64,000 bases of DNA from Desulforamulus reducens MI-1 (GCF_000016165.1 NC_009253.1:1584332-1648331), one strand, 5' to 3'; positions 9,531 to 17,760 are shown, counted from the stretch's first letter. Program-made: numbers and translations. The notes: generated by a model not told the origin, from the letters alone.

Positions 9531-10391
9531 TTACCTTTTAAGCAAAGGTTTCAGATCTGTAACTATTTGCTCCAACTCCTCGGCACATTGACCATACATT
9601 TTTTTTACGCTGTTTTTTTTAGTGGCTAGCGCATACATTTCACAATCAGCCTGGCATTTCTTTAAGGTAGCATAGACAAGGTCTTTGGTTTTTGGTTGTG
9701 GTACTTGAACGGCATCATCAAATAGATCAAGATAAAGCTGTCCAAGGGAATCTACTTGGGCAATGAACACATTTTCCGGTGCCACCCCCGACTTCTCAAG
9801 TTCCGTATGCAGCCAGTTCCTATTAAGACCCATTGATGTGAGGGGTTCGTCCATGATAACACCGTCCAGCATAACGGTCTGGGGTACGCTTTCGTGGTTT
9901 ACTTGCAGATCTATGGTGGAGGCAGATAGAGGTTGGTTGCCCTTTTTAAGGAATACACTGACATCTCCATTTGGCTCTAACATGGCAAATTCTACATCAG
10001 CTACTCGAAAAGCATTATTTCTACGCAGATGACTTAGCAAATCTTCAGGGGTAAGACGGGCATCTTTCAGCTTATCCTCTAATACCTTACCATGGTTAAT
10101 CAGCATGGTTTCTTTTCCTTGCAGAATATCTCGCAGGGTTTTGTATTTCAGGGACAGCCAATAAAGTAAAATTGGTAGCAATGTCCATACAGCCAGGGCA
10201 CTTAAACCATTTTTCAAGCCCCCGGTAAGATTAAGGGAGATGATAGCTGCGAGAACACCAATCACGATGGCGGTTATGAGATCAAAGAAGGTAAGATGCG
10301 ACGTTTGTTTTTTTCCTATTATTCGTACGGCTAGTAATGTTAAGGCAAAGACCCCCAGGGAGCGAAGTCCTACTGTAATCCAATCCGGCAT
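9531..10391 (-). CDS. DUF421-DUF1657 fusion membrane protein (2Duf type)
   Basis: 286 aa. Three N-terminal membrane helices (about 5-25, 35-55, 65-85), then a YetF/DUF421 cytosolic region (about 90-210), then a C-terminal DUF1657 helical domain (about 235-286, KDLVYATLKKCQADCEMYA). The last part is homologous in layout to the two free DUF1657 genes just upstream. A protein with exactly this fusion is part of the spoVA2mob operons and is reported to raise spore wet-heat resistance; that is literature knowledge. Ribosome site AAGGGGAA. Position between DUF1657 and spoVAC also fits that operon. Confidence 0.88.
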   Translation of the reverse strand: MPDWITVGLRSLGVFALTLLAVRIIGKKQTSHLTFFDLITAIVIGVLAAIISLNLTGGLKNGLSALAVWTLLPILLYWLSLKYKTLRDILQGKETMLINHGKVLEDKLKDARLTPEDLLSHLRRNNAFRVADVEFAMLEPNGDVSVFLKKGNQPLSASTIDLQVNHESVPQTVMLDGVIMDEPLTSMGLNRNWLHTELEKSGVAPENVFIAQVDSLGQLYLDLFDDAVQVPQPKTKDLVYATLKKCQADCEMYALATKKNSVKKMYGQCAEELEQIVTDLKPLLKR

Positions 10392-10414
10392 GATTCAGTT
10401 CCCCTTACAGAAAT

Positions 10415-10621
10415 TTATAAGCCTTTGTACTGTGGTTCCTCAAATTCCAGGGTTTTAACCCGGTTTTCCAGGCGATCAATAATCTCACTAACCCGGCAAG
10501 CATTAATATCTAATAATTTTTTGTTATCTTCATTACTTTCAATACTTTGGAAAGTGTCCAGCGTTGCTTTAGTTCCCTTTAAACTGGCAATGGTTTGTTT
10601 AACTTGGGCTGCTACGGTAAT
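10415..10621 (-). CDS. DUF1657 small protein, copy 2 (probable ATT start)
   Basis: 68-aa helical protein (TVAAQVKQTIASLKGTKATL ... EEPQYKGL) paralogous to the next gene upstream. The two align end to end only if translation starts at ATT (10619-10621), where the paralogue has ATG. The ribosome site AGGTG lies six bases before this ATT, whereas the in-frame GTG at 10630 would overlap the ribosome site itself. DUF1657 proteins are small spore-associated proteins of unknown biochemical role. The gene sits 23 bp before the DUF421-DUF1657 fusion in the same operon. Confidence 0.85.
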   Translation of the reverse strand: MTVAAQVKQTIASLKGTKATLDTFQSIESNEDNKKLLDINACRVSEIIDRLENRVKTLEFEEPQYKGL

Positions 10622-10665
10622 TTTTATCACCTACCTTATTATTTTTCTTAAAAAAGGTAGTTTAT

Positions 10666-10694
10666 ATACAAAAACCGGATCAAAGACCCGGTTT
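10666..10694. terminator. Hairpin between the two DUF1657 genes
   Basis: Inverted repeat ACAAAAACCGG / CCGGTTTTTGT around ATCAAAGAC. It lies inside the operon between DUF1657 copies, so it may act as a partial terminator or a transcript-stabilising hairpin that lets copy 1 be made in excess. Confidence 0.5.
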
Positions 10695-10701
10695 TTGTAT
10701 A

Positions 10702-10908
10702 TTAAAAGCCCTTGTATTGAGGTTCTTCTTGCTCCATTTGTTGAATTCTAGGTTCCAGACTATCGATGATCGATTGGGTCTGCTGAGCTGCTTGGGTATA
10801 CATATCTTTTGCTTGTTGATTTTGGGTATTCAGGGCAAAGGTCTCAAAATTAGCTTGGGTGCTTTTTAAGCTGGCCAAAGATTGTTTAACTTGGGATGAC
10901 ACTGTCAT
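10702..10908 (-). CDS. DUF1657 small protein, copy 1
   Basis: 68-aa, mostly helical, Gln-rich protein (TVSSQVKQSLASLKSTQANF ... QEEPQYKGF). First gene of the spore operon, preceded by a near-perfect AAAGGAGGT ribosome site. Both its N-terminal and C-terminal sequences match copy 2, so the pair arose by tandem duplication. A short hairpin-like AAAAACCGG...CCGGTTTTT lies between the copies (10666-10694) and could limit transcription between them. Family: DUF1657, no known catalytic residues. Confidence 0.88.
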   Translation of the reverse strand: MTVSSQVKQSLASLKSTQANFETFALNTQNQQAKDMYTQAAQQTQSIIDSLEPRIQQMEQEEPQYKGF

Positions 10909-10939
10909 CTGCTTAACCTCCTTTCATTTTTTCTGTTGA

Positions 10940-10969
10940 TAACATAACCAAAGAAAGGAAATTGTATTC
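10940..10969 (-). promoter_or_regulatory. Candidate forespore (sigma-G-like) promoter of the spoVA-type operon
   Basis: On the minus strand, GAATA (10969-10965), an 18-bp spacer, then TATGTTA (10946-10940). This compares with the sigma-G pattern GMATA / CATNNTA known from Bacillus with one mismatch in the -10 box. It lies 32 bp before the start codon of the first DUF1657 gene. The sequence match is modest; the placement and the operon content are the stronger arguments. Confidence 0.35.
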
Positions 10970-11088
10970 TTGATTTAAACAAAGTTTATATGTATGTGGA
11001 TTATATTATAAGGACAGGTGAAATTTGTATAAAGACAACTCTTTCTAGGAATAATTGGGTGGAGAGATTTTTCAATGGGGTGTTTTTT

Positions 11089-11769
11089 ATGATTCTTGTT
11101 ATGATACGAACTTTAATTTTATTTACTCTGGTGGTTCTAGCCCTGCGAATTATGGGCAAGCGACAGATTGGTAAACTTCAACCCTATGAACTGGTTATTA
11201 TCATTATGCTGGCCGAATTGGCTTCCATTCCAATGGCTGATAACAGGTTTCCGCTGGTAAGCGGGGTTGTTGCTATCATAACGCTGCTATTTGTGGAAAT
11301 TTTAATCTCTTATACCTCTTTAAAAAGTGAACGTTTACGGGAATTTGTTTGCGGTACACCAAGTATTTTAATTGAAAATGGTAAAATCGTTGAGCAAGAA
11401 CTAAAAAGATTGCGATATAACATTAATGATTTACTGGAGCAACTAAGATCTAAAAATTTTCCCGACATTACGGATGTAGAATTTGCTGTTTTAGAAACCA
11501 GTGGAGAGATTAGTGTGATACCCAAATCACAGAAAAGGGCTGTCAGTCCAGAAGATCTAAATATTCCTACGGAATACGAAGGGCTTCCCATAACATTAAT
11601 TATAGATGGGTTTGTTTTTGAAAAAAATTTATCCAAGTTTAATCTTTCTAAAGAGTGGCTAAAAGACGAGTTTAGTAAATTTGGTATTTATGATTCTAAG
11701 CAGGTATTGTTTGCCAGCCTGGACACAAAAGGAAATTTATTTTATCAACTTAAAAATAAAATGGCATAA
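11089..11769 (+). CDS. YetF/DUF421-family membrane protein
   Basis: 226 aa with three N-terminal helices (starting MILVMIRTLILFTLVVLAL) and a cytosolic YetF domain with typical RIMGKRQIGKLQPYELVI and DVEFAVLETSGEISVI. The frame is open from 10990, but GGGGTG lies six bases before ATG 11089 and the hydrophobic helix begins there, so this start is preferred. It is a paralogue of the DUF421 part of the 2Duf gene, without the DUF1657 tail, and is divergent from that operon. A DUF4363 gene follows after 26 bp, a common pairing in Firmicutes. Biochemical role unknown. Confidence 0.85.
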   Translation: MILVMIRTLILFTLVVLALRIMGKRQIGKLQPYELVIIIMLAELASIPMADNRFPLVSGVVAIITLLFVEILISYTSLKSERLREFVCGTPSILIENGKIVEQELKRLRYNINDLLEQLRSKNFPDITDVEFAVLETSGEISVIPKSQKRAVSPEDLNIPTEYEGLPITLIIDGFVFEKNLSKFNLSKEWLKDEFSKFGIYDSKQVLFASLDTKGNLFYQLKNKMA

Positions 11770-11795
11770 TCATTTTGGAATGAGAGGTATCAATA

Positions 11796-12176
11796 ATGAG
11801 GCTTTTACTATCATTAACCCTGGTGATAGCTTTAATCATTGGCCTGGGGGTGTGGGTTAATTATTCTTTGGCTGTTGCAGCAGAGGATTTAACAGAGCTT
11901 ATTCACCAGGTTACACGGGAAGTTGAACGAGAGAATTGGCAGGCGGCCAATGGGAAAATGAAAAGTTTAGAGAAGCAATGGGATGAAACTGGAGTTTGGT
12001 GGCCGGTGGTAATGGACCATCAGGAGATTGATAACATTGATTTTTCCTTGGCTAAATTAAAAGAATACATTGCCACCAATGATCGGTCGTTATCCATGGG
12101 GTATCTCTCAGAGTTAAAGTTAATGATTTTACATCTTCCTGAGAATGAAGCGGTTAATCTAAAGAATATACTCTAA
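11796..12176 (+). CDS. DUF4363-family protein
   Basis: 126 aa with one N-terminal membrane helix (LLLSLTLVIALIIGLGVWV) and an extracytoplasmic helical domain (EVERENWQAANGKMKSLEKQ, WWPVVMDHQEID). DUF4363 genes are usually directly downstream of YetF/DUF421 genes, as here, so the pair probably forms one membrane complex; that is inference. Ribosome site GAGAGGT before ATG. Ends at a strong bidirectional terminator. Confidence 0.8.
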   Translation: MRLLLSLTLVIALIIGLGVWVNYSLAVAAEDLTELIHQVTREVERENWQAANGKMKSLEKQWDETGVWWPVVMDHQEIDNIDFSLAKLKEYIATNDRSLSMGYLSELKLMILHLPENEAVNLKNIL

Positions 12177-12211
12177 CAGAGAATAACCGGGCCAAACCCG
12201 GTTATTCTCTG
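12177..12211. terminator. Bidirectional terminator hairpin
   Basis: Perfect 15-bp inverted repeat (CAGAGAATAACCGGG / CCCGGTTATTCTCTG, 5-nt loop) between the convergent DUF4363 and transporter genes. Confidence 0.8.
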
Positions 12212-12224
12212 TATAGTTATCCGT

Positions 12225-13499
12225 TTATCTGAGGAAGAACAGTACAAGGTAAATGGTGCTAATCGCGATGGACAGAATCATTAAGGGGAAAGCAATTTTC
12301 ATAAATCCAAGGAAACTAAGGGGAGTTCCTCTTTTTTCAGCCATACCGGCAACAATTACGTTCGCCGCGGCACCCACCAGTGTACCGTTACCACCCAGGC
12401 AAGCACCCAGGGCCAGGGACCACCACAGGGGATCAAGGTTTGTAATGCCACCCATTTGACCCATTTGTTGTAACAAAGGAATCATGGTTGCTACGAATGG
12501 TATGTTGTCTACAAAGGCTGATGCAATGGCAGAAAGCCAGAGTATCAACAGACCGGTTGAAAATACTTCCCCACCGGTAAAGTGCAGAGCAGATTCAGCA
12601 ATCCAGTGAATAACTCCAGACTCTTCCAAACCACCAACTACGATGAACAAACCAATGAAGAAGAAAATGGTGGGCCATTCAACTGTTTCTAAAACATGTT
12701 CGGGTTCTTCGCGGGTCATTAATAGTAATAACACTGCGCCGGCAATGGCAATGGTAGCAGTGGGCATATGAATAACACTATGCAGGGCAAAGCCAGCAAT
12801 GGTTAAGGATAAAGCAATGAGGGATTTCTTTAACAGGGGTGCATCTTTAATTTGGTCATTGGGATTGAGCTTTGTAATTTCTTCCATTAAAGCAGGATCT
12901 GCCTTTAGTTCTTTACGATAAATAAACCGTAGAATCGTAATGGTTACAATGAAAATAACAATTGCTATGGGAGCCAAATTATAAACAAAATCCATAAAGG
13001 ACAACCCAGCAGGACCACTGATCATAATGTTTGGTGGGTCACCAATTAAGGTTGAGGTACCACCGATGTTACTGGCCATAATTTCAGTAATCAAAAAGGG
13101 AACAACATTTACCTGCAACTGACGGCAAATGGAGAAGGTTACCGGAACGATTAGCAATACAGTGGTAACATTATCCAGCAGAGCAGAGGCAGCAGCCGTA
13201 ATGACTGCCAGTAGAACCAACAATTTCAGCGGGTCACCCTTTGCCGCTACAGCGGATTTAACTGCTAAATATTCAAAAACACCGGTTCTTCTGGTAATAG
13301 AAACAATAATCATCATTCCTACTAAAAGACCAATGGTGTTCCAATCAATGTAATGAATGGCCTTTTCCTGGGTAACGATGCCACTAAAGAGTACAACCAC
13401 TGCCCCCGCCAGAGCGACCACGGTACGAGGGAGCTTTTCTGAAACGATGAATGCATAGGTGATTAGAAAAATAACTAAAGCTAAAGTAAATTGACTCAT
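12225..13499 (-). CDS. ArsB/NhaD-family ion transporter
   Basis: 424-aa polytopic membrane protein with about 11 helices. Family landmarks: LLDNVTTVLLIVPVTFSI and NIGGTSTLIGDPPNIMISG, which is typical of the ArsB/NhaD/SLC13 (ion transporter) superfamily, repeated in the second half as AFVDNIPFVATMIPLL and GGNGTLVGAAANVI. Likely a Na+/H+ antiporter or an anion permease; the sequence alone does not decide. AGGAGG ribosome site. It has a 188-nt leader with its own promoter and a leader terminator, so its expression is probably controlled by attenuation. Confidence 0.85.
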   Translation of the reverse strand: MSQFTLALVIFLITYAFIVSEKLPRTVVALAGAVVVLFSGIVTQEKAIHYIDWNTIGLLVGMMIIVSITRRTGVFEYLAVKSAVAAKGDPLKLLVLLAVITAAASALLDNVTTVLLIVPVTFSICRQLQVNVVPFLITEIMASNIGGTSTLIGDPPNIMISGPAGLSFMDFVYNLAPIAIVIFIVTITILRFIYRKELKADPALMEEITKLNPNDQIKDAPLLKKSLIALSLTIAGFALHSVIHMPTATIAIAGAVLLLLMTREEPEHVLETVEWPTIFFFIGLFIVVGGLEESGVIHWIAESALHFTGGEVFSTGLLILWLSAIASAFVDNIPFVATMIPLLQQMGQMGGITNLDPLWWSLALGACLGGNGTLVGAAANVIVAGMAEKRGTPLSFLGFMKIAFPLMILSIAISTIYLVLFFLR

Positions 13500-13687
13500 T
13501 AAATTGATTCCTCCTTATAGATATTCTTTGTTAATCCCAATAAAAATAAAACCTTTGGACTCGGACTACCCCCTTGCAAATTTAGGAAAAACAAAAAGAG
13601 GGTAGCCCTAAATAGAGCTACCCCCCCCGTTAGCACAAAATCCTTGTACGAAATAAACCGCACAACACGTTAGAACCCGATGTAATT
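13500..13687 (-). promoter_or_regulatory. Structured 5' leader with intrinsic terminator (candidate riboswitch/attenuator)
   Basis: Read on the minus strand, the transcript would begin near 13687. It first forms a compact region (about 13681-13625) that contains two CTAACG words and a GTACAA/TTGTGC hairpin. Then comes a GGGTAGC...GCTACCC stem (13623-13600) followed by a T-rich run (CTCTTTTTGTTTTT). A terminator stem between promoter and gene is the usual layout of a riboswitch or other attenuator. I do not recognise the aptamer class. No gene lies between 13500 and 13921. Confidence 0.6.
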
Positions 13688-13693
13688 AATTAA

Positions 13694-13722
13694 ATTATAA
13701 CAAAAGAAAAAATAGTTGTCTA
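13694..13722 (-). promoter_or_regulatory. Sigma-A-type promoter of the ArsB/NhaD transporter leader
   Basis: Minus-strand TAGACA (13722-13717), 17-bp spacer, TATAAT (13699-13694). Only one mismatch to consensus and an ideal spacer. Predicted start near 13687. Confidence 0.75.
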
Positions 13723-13847
13723 TAAAAATAGGCTGAATTTCGATTATAAGCATTATTTATATCTTTTAGTTATAAATGTCAATAAAAGTTTGTCACCAGA
13801 GTAAGAATAAAAGGATTGATTAGACTATTTAAGCAGAGGTGATTTTA

Positions 13848-13876
13848 TTGACAAAGCATTTGAGCCAAACTATATT
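13848..13876 (+). promoter_or_regulatory. Sigma-A-type promoter of htpG
   Basis: TTGACA (13848-13853), 17-bp spacer, TATATT (13871-13876), about 46 bp before the htpG start. No CIRCE inverted repeat was seen, so HrcA control is not indicated. Confidence 0.75.
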
Positions 13877-13921
13877 ATTAATTGGAAATATTTCGCTATA
13901 ATCAGTAAAGGAGGTTGCAAC

Positions 13922-15769
13922 ATGATGCAACAAACAAACCATGAAGTTCATGAGTTTCAGGCAGAGGTAAAACAGCTTCTTAACATTGTCATCCATTCCC
14001 TTTATACTGATAGGGAAATTTTTCTTCGGGAATTAATTTCAAACGCTGCAGATGCGTTGGAAAAACTTCGCTACCGGAAAATAACAGACAAGGAACTACG
14101 TGGCGGAGATCTCCCACTAGAAATATCCATTGAGTTGGATGATAAAAAACATACATTGTCCATTGCTGATACTGGAATTGGTATGACCCGGCAAGAATTA
14201 ATTGAGAATCTAGGGACCATAGCCCATTCTGGGTCAAAGGCTTTTATTCAATACCTATCTGAAGGAGATCAGAGGGACGTTAACCTGATTGGTCAGTTTG
14301 GTGTAGGGTTTTATGCAGCCTTTATGGTGGCTGACCGAGTTACTGTGGAAACCCTTTCCTGGCAACCAGATGCAGTGGGGTGCATCTGGCAATCAGAGGG
14401 AATTGGTAATTATACCATTGACACAACCGAAGGATTACAGAGAGGAACCAGAATTACATTACATTTGAAAGAGGATGCCCAGGAATTTGCTGTGGAAGCC
14501 ACAATAAAAAGAATTATAAAACAATATTCCGGGTTTGTTCCCTTTTCCATTTCAGTAAACGGTGAGAAGGTTAACACTGTTCAGGCCATCTGGACCAAGA
14601 ATAAAAACGAAGTCACCGAGGAAGAGTATACCGAGTTTTACAAATATATAGCCAATGCCTACGATGAACCTCTCATGAGGCTGCACTTTTCAGTGGATGC
14701 TCCACTGACAATCAATTCGCTTTTGTTTGTTCCTAAGGACAATTTCGAGCGATTTGGTTTTGGTCGTATGGAACCCGGCGTTAACCTATATTGTAGAAAG
14801 GTTCTCATTCAGCCACAGGCTAAGGACATCTTACCCGAGTGGTTACGCTTTATAAAAGGTGTTGTGGATAGTGAGGAATTGCCCTTAAACATTTCAAGGG
14901 AGACCATGCAGGATAGTGCTTTAATGGCTAAATTACGCAAAGTAATTACTGGACGGTTTATTAAATATTTAAATGACCAGGCTAAAAAAGAACCGGAAAA
15001 ATATAAGGAGTTTTGGCAAAACTTTGGTATGTTTATCCGGGAAGGTGCAGCCACAGATTATATCAATCGTAAGGAATTGGTGAACCTCTTACGATTTAGT
15101 TCTTCCAAAGCTGAAGAAGGACAATTAGTTTCTCTGAAGGATTATCTGCAGCGTATGAAGGAGAATCAAAAGGATATCTACTTCATTAACGGGCCCACCA
15201 AAGAAGTGATAGAAACAAGCCCATATCTGGAGGTTTTCCGCCATCAAGATATCGAAGTATTGTATACCCATGAACCTGTGGAGGATTATATTCTAAGTCA
15301 GTTGGGTGAATACGAAGGCAAGAAACTTTCTTCCATCGATTCGGCTGACCTAGAACTACCAGAGTCAGAGCAACAGCAGGGGGAAGCACTGTCCAAAGAG
15401 CAGCTAGATGCTTTAGCTGGTTGGCTGAAGGAAGTATTAGGGGATAAGGTAACAGAAGTAAAAGAATCAAAACGTCTGTTGGATAGCCCCGCCATTGTCT
15501 TAAATTCCGATCAAATGACCAGTAGCATGCATCGCATGATGCAGGTGGTAAACAAAGACATTAATACCGTGGGGCCAAAGGTACTGGAAATTAACCCGTA
15601 CCATGCCATGATCCAACGATTAAGTACCTTAAAACAGCAAGATGAAAATTTTGCCCGCATGGCCGCTGAACAGATTTTTGATAATGCTTTGATTTCTGCG
15701 GGGTTGATTGTTGATCCCAGGGGTATTGTGCAAAGGATGAATATAATACTGGAAAGGGCTTTGCGATAG
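13922..15769 (+). CDS. htpG: Molecular chaperone HtpG (Hsp90)
   Basis: 615-aa ATP-dependent chaperone. The GHKL ATPase domain shows LISNAADALEKLRY (Mg-coordinating Asn), IADTGIGMTRQEL and LIGQFGVGFYAAFMVADRV; the middle domain shows NISRETMQD. Length is close to the bacterial norm. AAAGGAGGT lies before the start; ATG at 13922 or 13925 (two consecutive) are equivalent. It is a single-gene unit with its own sigma-A promoter and terminator. Confidence 0.98.
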   Translation: MMQQTNHEVHEFQAEVKQLLNIVIHSLYTDREIFLRELISNAADALEKLRYRKITDKELRGGDLPLEISIELDDKKHTLSIADTGIGMTRQELIENLGTIAHSGSKAFIQYLSEGDQRDVNLIGQFGVGFYAAFMVADRVTVETLSWQPDAVGCIWQSEGIGNYTIDTTEGLQRGTRITLHLKEDAQEFAVEATIKRIIKQYSGFVPFSISVNGEKVNTVQAIWTKNKNEVTEEEYTEFYKYIANAYDEPLMRLHFSVDAPLTINSLLFVPKDNFERFGFGRMEPGVNLYCRKVLIQPQAKDILPEWLRFIKGVVDSEELPLNISRETMQDSALMAKLRKVITGRFIKYLNDQAKKEPEKYKEFWQNFGMFIREGAATDYINRKELVNLLRFSSSKAEEGQLVSLKDYLQRMKENQKDIYFINGPTKEVIETSPYLEVFRHQDIEVLYTHEPVEDYILSQLGEYEGKKLSSIDSADLELPESEQQQGEALSKEQLDALAGWLKEVLGDKVTEVKESKRLLDSPAIVLNSDQMTSSMHRMMQVVNKDINTVGPKVLEINPYHAMIQRLSTLKQQDENFARMAAEQIFDNALISAGLIVDPRGIVQRMNIILERALR

Positions 15770-15773
15770 AAGT

Positions 15774-15813
15774 AAAAAACCCCTGAATGGTATCTGACCA
15801 TACAGGGGTTTTT
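15774..15813. terminator. Bidirectional terminator after htpG
   Basis: Stem AAAAAACCCCTG-A-ATGGT / ACCAT-A-CAGGGGTTTTTA. It has A and T tracts on both sides, so it can serve htpG and the convergent lipoprotein gene. Confidence 0.85.
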
Positions 15814-15867
15814 ATTAATATTTAATGTTAAGAGAGGTGATTGGTAGGATTGTTTGTGGCAGGTTCT

Positions 15868-17271
15868 TTACTGACCTCCCTGACCGCCGCCACCTTGAGA
15901 GCCCTGTTGCTGTCCTTCCTGTCCCTTTTCGCCCCCAGCACCCTGTTCGATTTTTTTGATTTCTCCATCCACTTCTACTTCCATTACTTTGCCGTCCTGT
16001 GTAACAATCTTTACCTTAGTTTTTTTACCTTGGTTACCTTGCCCCCCGCCGCCTTGGCCGGATTCTCCTTCTGACCCACCTTGAGAAGAATTCCCCTCAG
16101 AGGACCCCTGTTGCTGTCCCTGTCCTTGTTGTTCCTGGGACTTTTTTTCTTCCTTTTTAAGGTCACCCCAGCGGGCTGTCAGTAGCTGTACCTGTTCTTG
16201 ATCGATGAGACGCACAGGAATAATTTTAGCAGGTATATCAAAATTGCCGTTTTGAATGACCGTGTCATTATTCCAGTTTCCCTTTTCAGCGATGTCCAAG
16301 GCAGCATCCAAAGCAGAATTAGCCAGATGTTCCGGCATTATATCAATTTCGGCATCGTGATCGCCATTGGCCAGGGCCTGGGAAGTTTTTTGGTCTGCAC
16401 CCACACCGACAGTGAGGATCTTTTGAGTCATGTTTTCTGCTTTCAGAGCTTTCATAGCGGCCTCTGCTAAACGATCATCGGTGGCCAAAATAGCGTCAAC
16501 GGAACCTTCCTGCAGGGTATTCATGACCGTCATTTGAGCCATTTGAGGGTCACCCTCCGGATGTTCCTCGACAATCATTTTTTCCACATTTTTGCTTTGT
16601 CCCAGCACACTGCGGGCACCATCCACAATCATTTGAGCAACTGGATCCATTGGATCACCCTTCAGGAATAGAATCTTAATGTTGCTTTTTGCACCCTGTT
16701 GCTGGTTTGTTTGTTCAGAACTTTGACTACTTTGTTCCCCAGAGCTTTGATTTCCCTGTTGACTCTGGCCCTGCTTTTGCCCCCCCGAGTTCTGATTGCT
16801 AACCTGGTTTAGAATAAATTTACCCTGTAATTCACCAGCCCTAGTATGATCAGAGGCTACGTAGCCATCCAATGGTGCATTATAGGGCAGGGTTTCCAAA
16901 CCAATAACTTTGATTTTAGCCTGAACAATCTTATCGACCAGTTTTGCACCTTCTTTGGGATCAACAGTTTGCAAGATAATGGCTTTAACCTTTTGTTGAA
17001 TTAACTTGTCAACATCTTTTTCCTGCTGAGAGGGGTCCATCTTAGCATCCAGCCAGATTAATTGAACCTTTTCTTTTTTACTTCGTTCCTGCATGAATTT
17101 TTTAATGATCTTGTTCCCGTCAAACTCCATTGCTGCAAGACTTACGCCGATCTTAATTTTCTTCTGGGTCTCTGGTTTTGGCTGTGCTTCTTTGCCGGGA
17201 CAACCAGCAACAAAAACCAGAGAGCATATTAATAACATCGAAAGGATTCGTTTATACGTAGGATTATTCAT
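15868..17271 (-). CDS. Sugar-type periplasmic-binding lipoprotein with Gln/Gly-rich insert and tail
   Basis: 467-aa lipoprotein: signal peptide and lipobox FVAGC, then a Peripla_BP_4-like (ribose/xylose-type) binding fold: KIGVSLAAMEFDGNKIIKKF, VKAIILQTVDPKEGAKLVD, YVASDHTRAGELQGKFI, VDAILATDDRLAEAAMKAL. Two low-complexity Gln/Gly/Ser stretches are present, one between the lobes (about 161-198 of this start) and one at the C-terminus (about 370 to the end). The tail encloses a short ordered segment, KVKIVTQDGKVMEVEVDG. ATG 17271 follows GGAGTG at good spacing; the frame opens six codons earlier. No ABC permease or ATPase is adjacent, so it is an orphan receptor; it may feed a remote transporter or act in sensing. 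Confidence 0.8.
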   Translation of the reverse strand: MNNPTYKRILSMLLICSLVFVAGCPGKEAQPKPETQKKIKIGVSLAAMEFDGNKIIKKFMQERSKKEKVQLIWLDAKMDPSQQEKDVDKLIQQKVKAIILQTVDPKEGAKLVDKIVQAKIKVIGLETLPYNAPLDGYVASDHTRAGELQGKFILNQVSNQNSGGQKQGQSQQGNQSSGEQSSQSSEQTNQQQGAKSNIKILFLKGDPMDPVAQMIVDGARSVLGQSKNVEKMIVEEHPEGDPQMAQMTVMNTLQEGSVDAILATDDRLAEAAMKALKAENMTQKILTVGVGADQKTSQALANGDHDAEIDIMPEHLANSALDAALDIAEKGNWNNDTVIQNGNFDIPAKIIPVRLIDQEQVQLLTARWGDLKKEEKKSQEQQGQGQQQGSSEGNSSQGGSEGESGQGGGGQGNQGKKTKVKIVTQDGKVMEVEVDGEIKKIEQGAGGEKGQEGQQQGSQGGGGQGGQ

Positions 17272-17463
17272 TTTATAACACTCCTGCATGTAACAGTCTT
17301 ACATCTATTATGACTAAAAAGATAAGAAATATTAGTTTTTTATCTTTTCTAAAAGAGACCTTTGTTGTATAAATTTAGGACTTAAGTTCTATTCATTCAT
17401 AGGCTATTTCTGTATACATTAAACTAAAACCAGTGAGTGCTGTTTTTACGGAGGTGATCCGGG

Positions 17464-17760
17464 ATGGATATAGCCAGAGAAAGAAGAAAACACAAGCGCT
17501 ATGAAATAGAATTGCAAGCGATTATATCAAAGAATGATCATAGATATCTGCAAAACGTTAAACTTATAAACATCAGTGGTGGCGGGATTTCATTTACCTG
17601 TGATAATCAGATTGCCATTGGTGAGACCATTATGATTTATTTTCCCTTTATTACAGTCCAAGGTTATGTCATTTGGCAGCAGGGTAATCGATACGGAGCA
17701 ATGTTTCAAAATCCTTTGGGTGATGAGCTTCAAATTTTTCTAACGAAACATTGCGAATAA
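17464..17760 (+). CDS. PilZ-domain c-di-GMP-binding protein
   Basis: 98 aa, a single PilZ domain. The c-di-GMP-binding elements are visible: the Arg-rich RRKHKRYEIE (RxxxR) near the N-terminus and NISGGGISF ([D/N]xSxxG) about 30 residues later. GGAGGTGAT precedes ATG. Such stand-alone PilZ proteins act as c-di-GMP effectors, often for motility or surface traits. Its downstream neighbour is a decayed transposase, followed by a truncated CheX gene. This may be the edge of an old motility/chemotaxis locus, which is inference. Confidence 0.88.
   Translation: MDIARERRKHKRYEIELQAIISKNDHRYLQNVKLINISGGGISFTCDNQIAIGETIMIYFPFITVQGYVIWQQGNRYGAMFQNPLGDELQIFLTKHCE

Noticed and set aside
15868-16120. CRISPR-like or tandem DNA repeat in the C-rich/Q-rich stretch
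   Set aside because: Low-complexity coding sequence for Gln/Gly/Ser without regular spacers.
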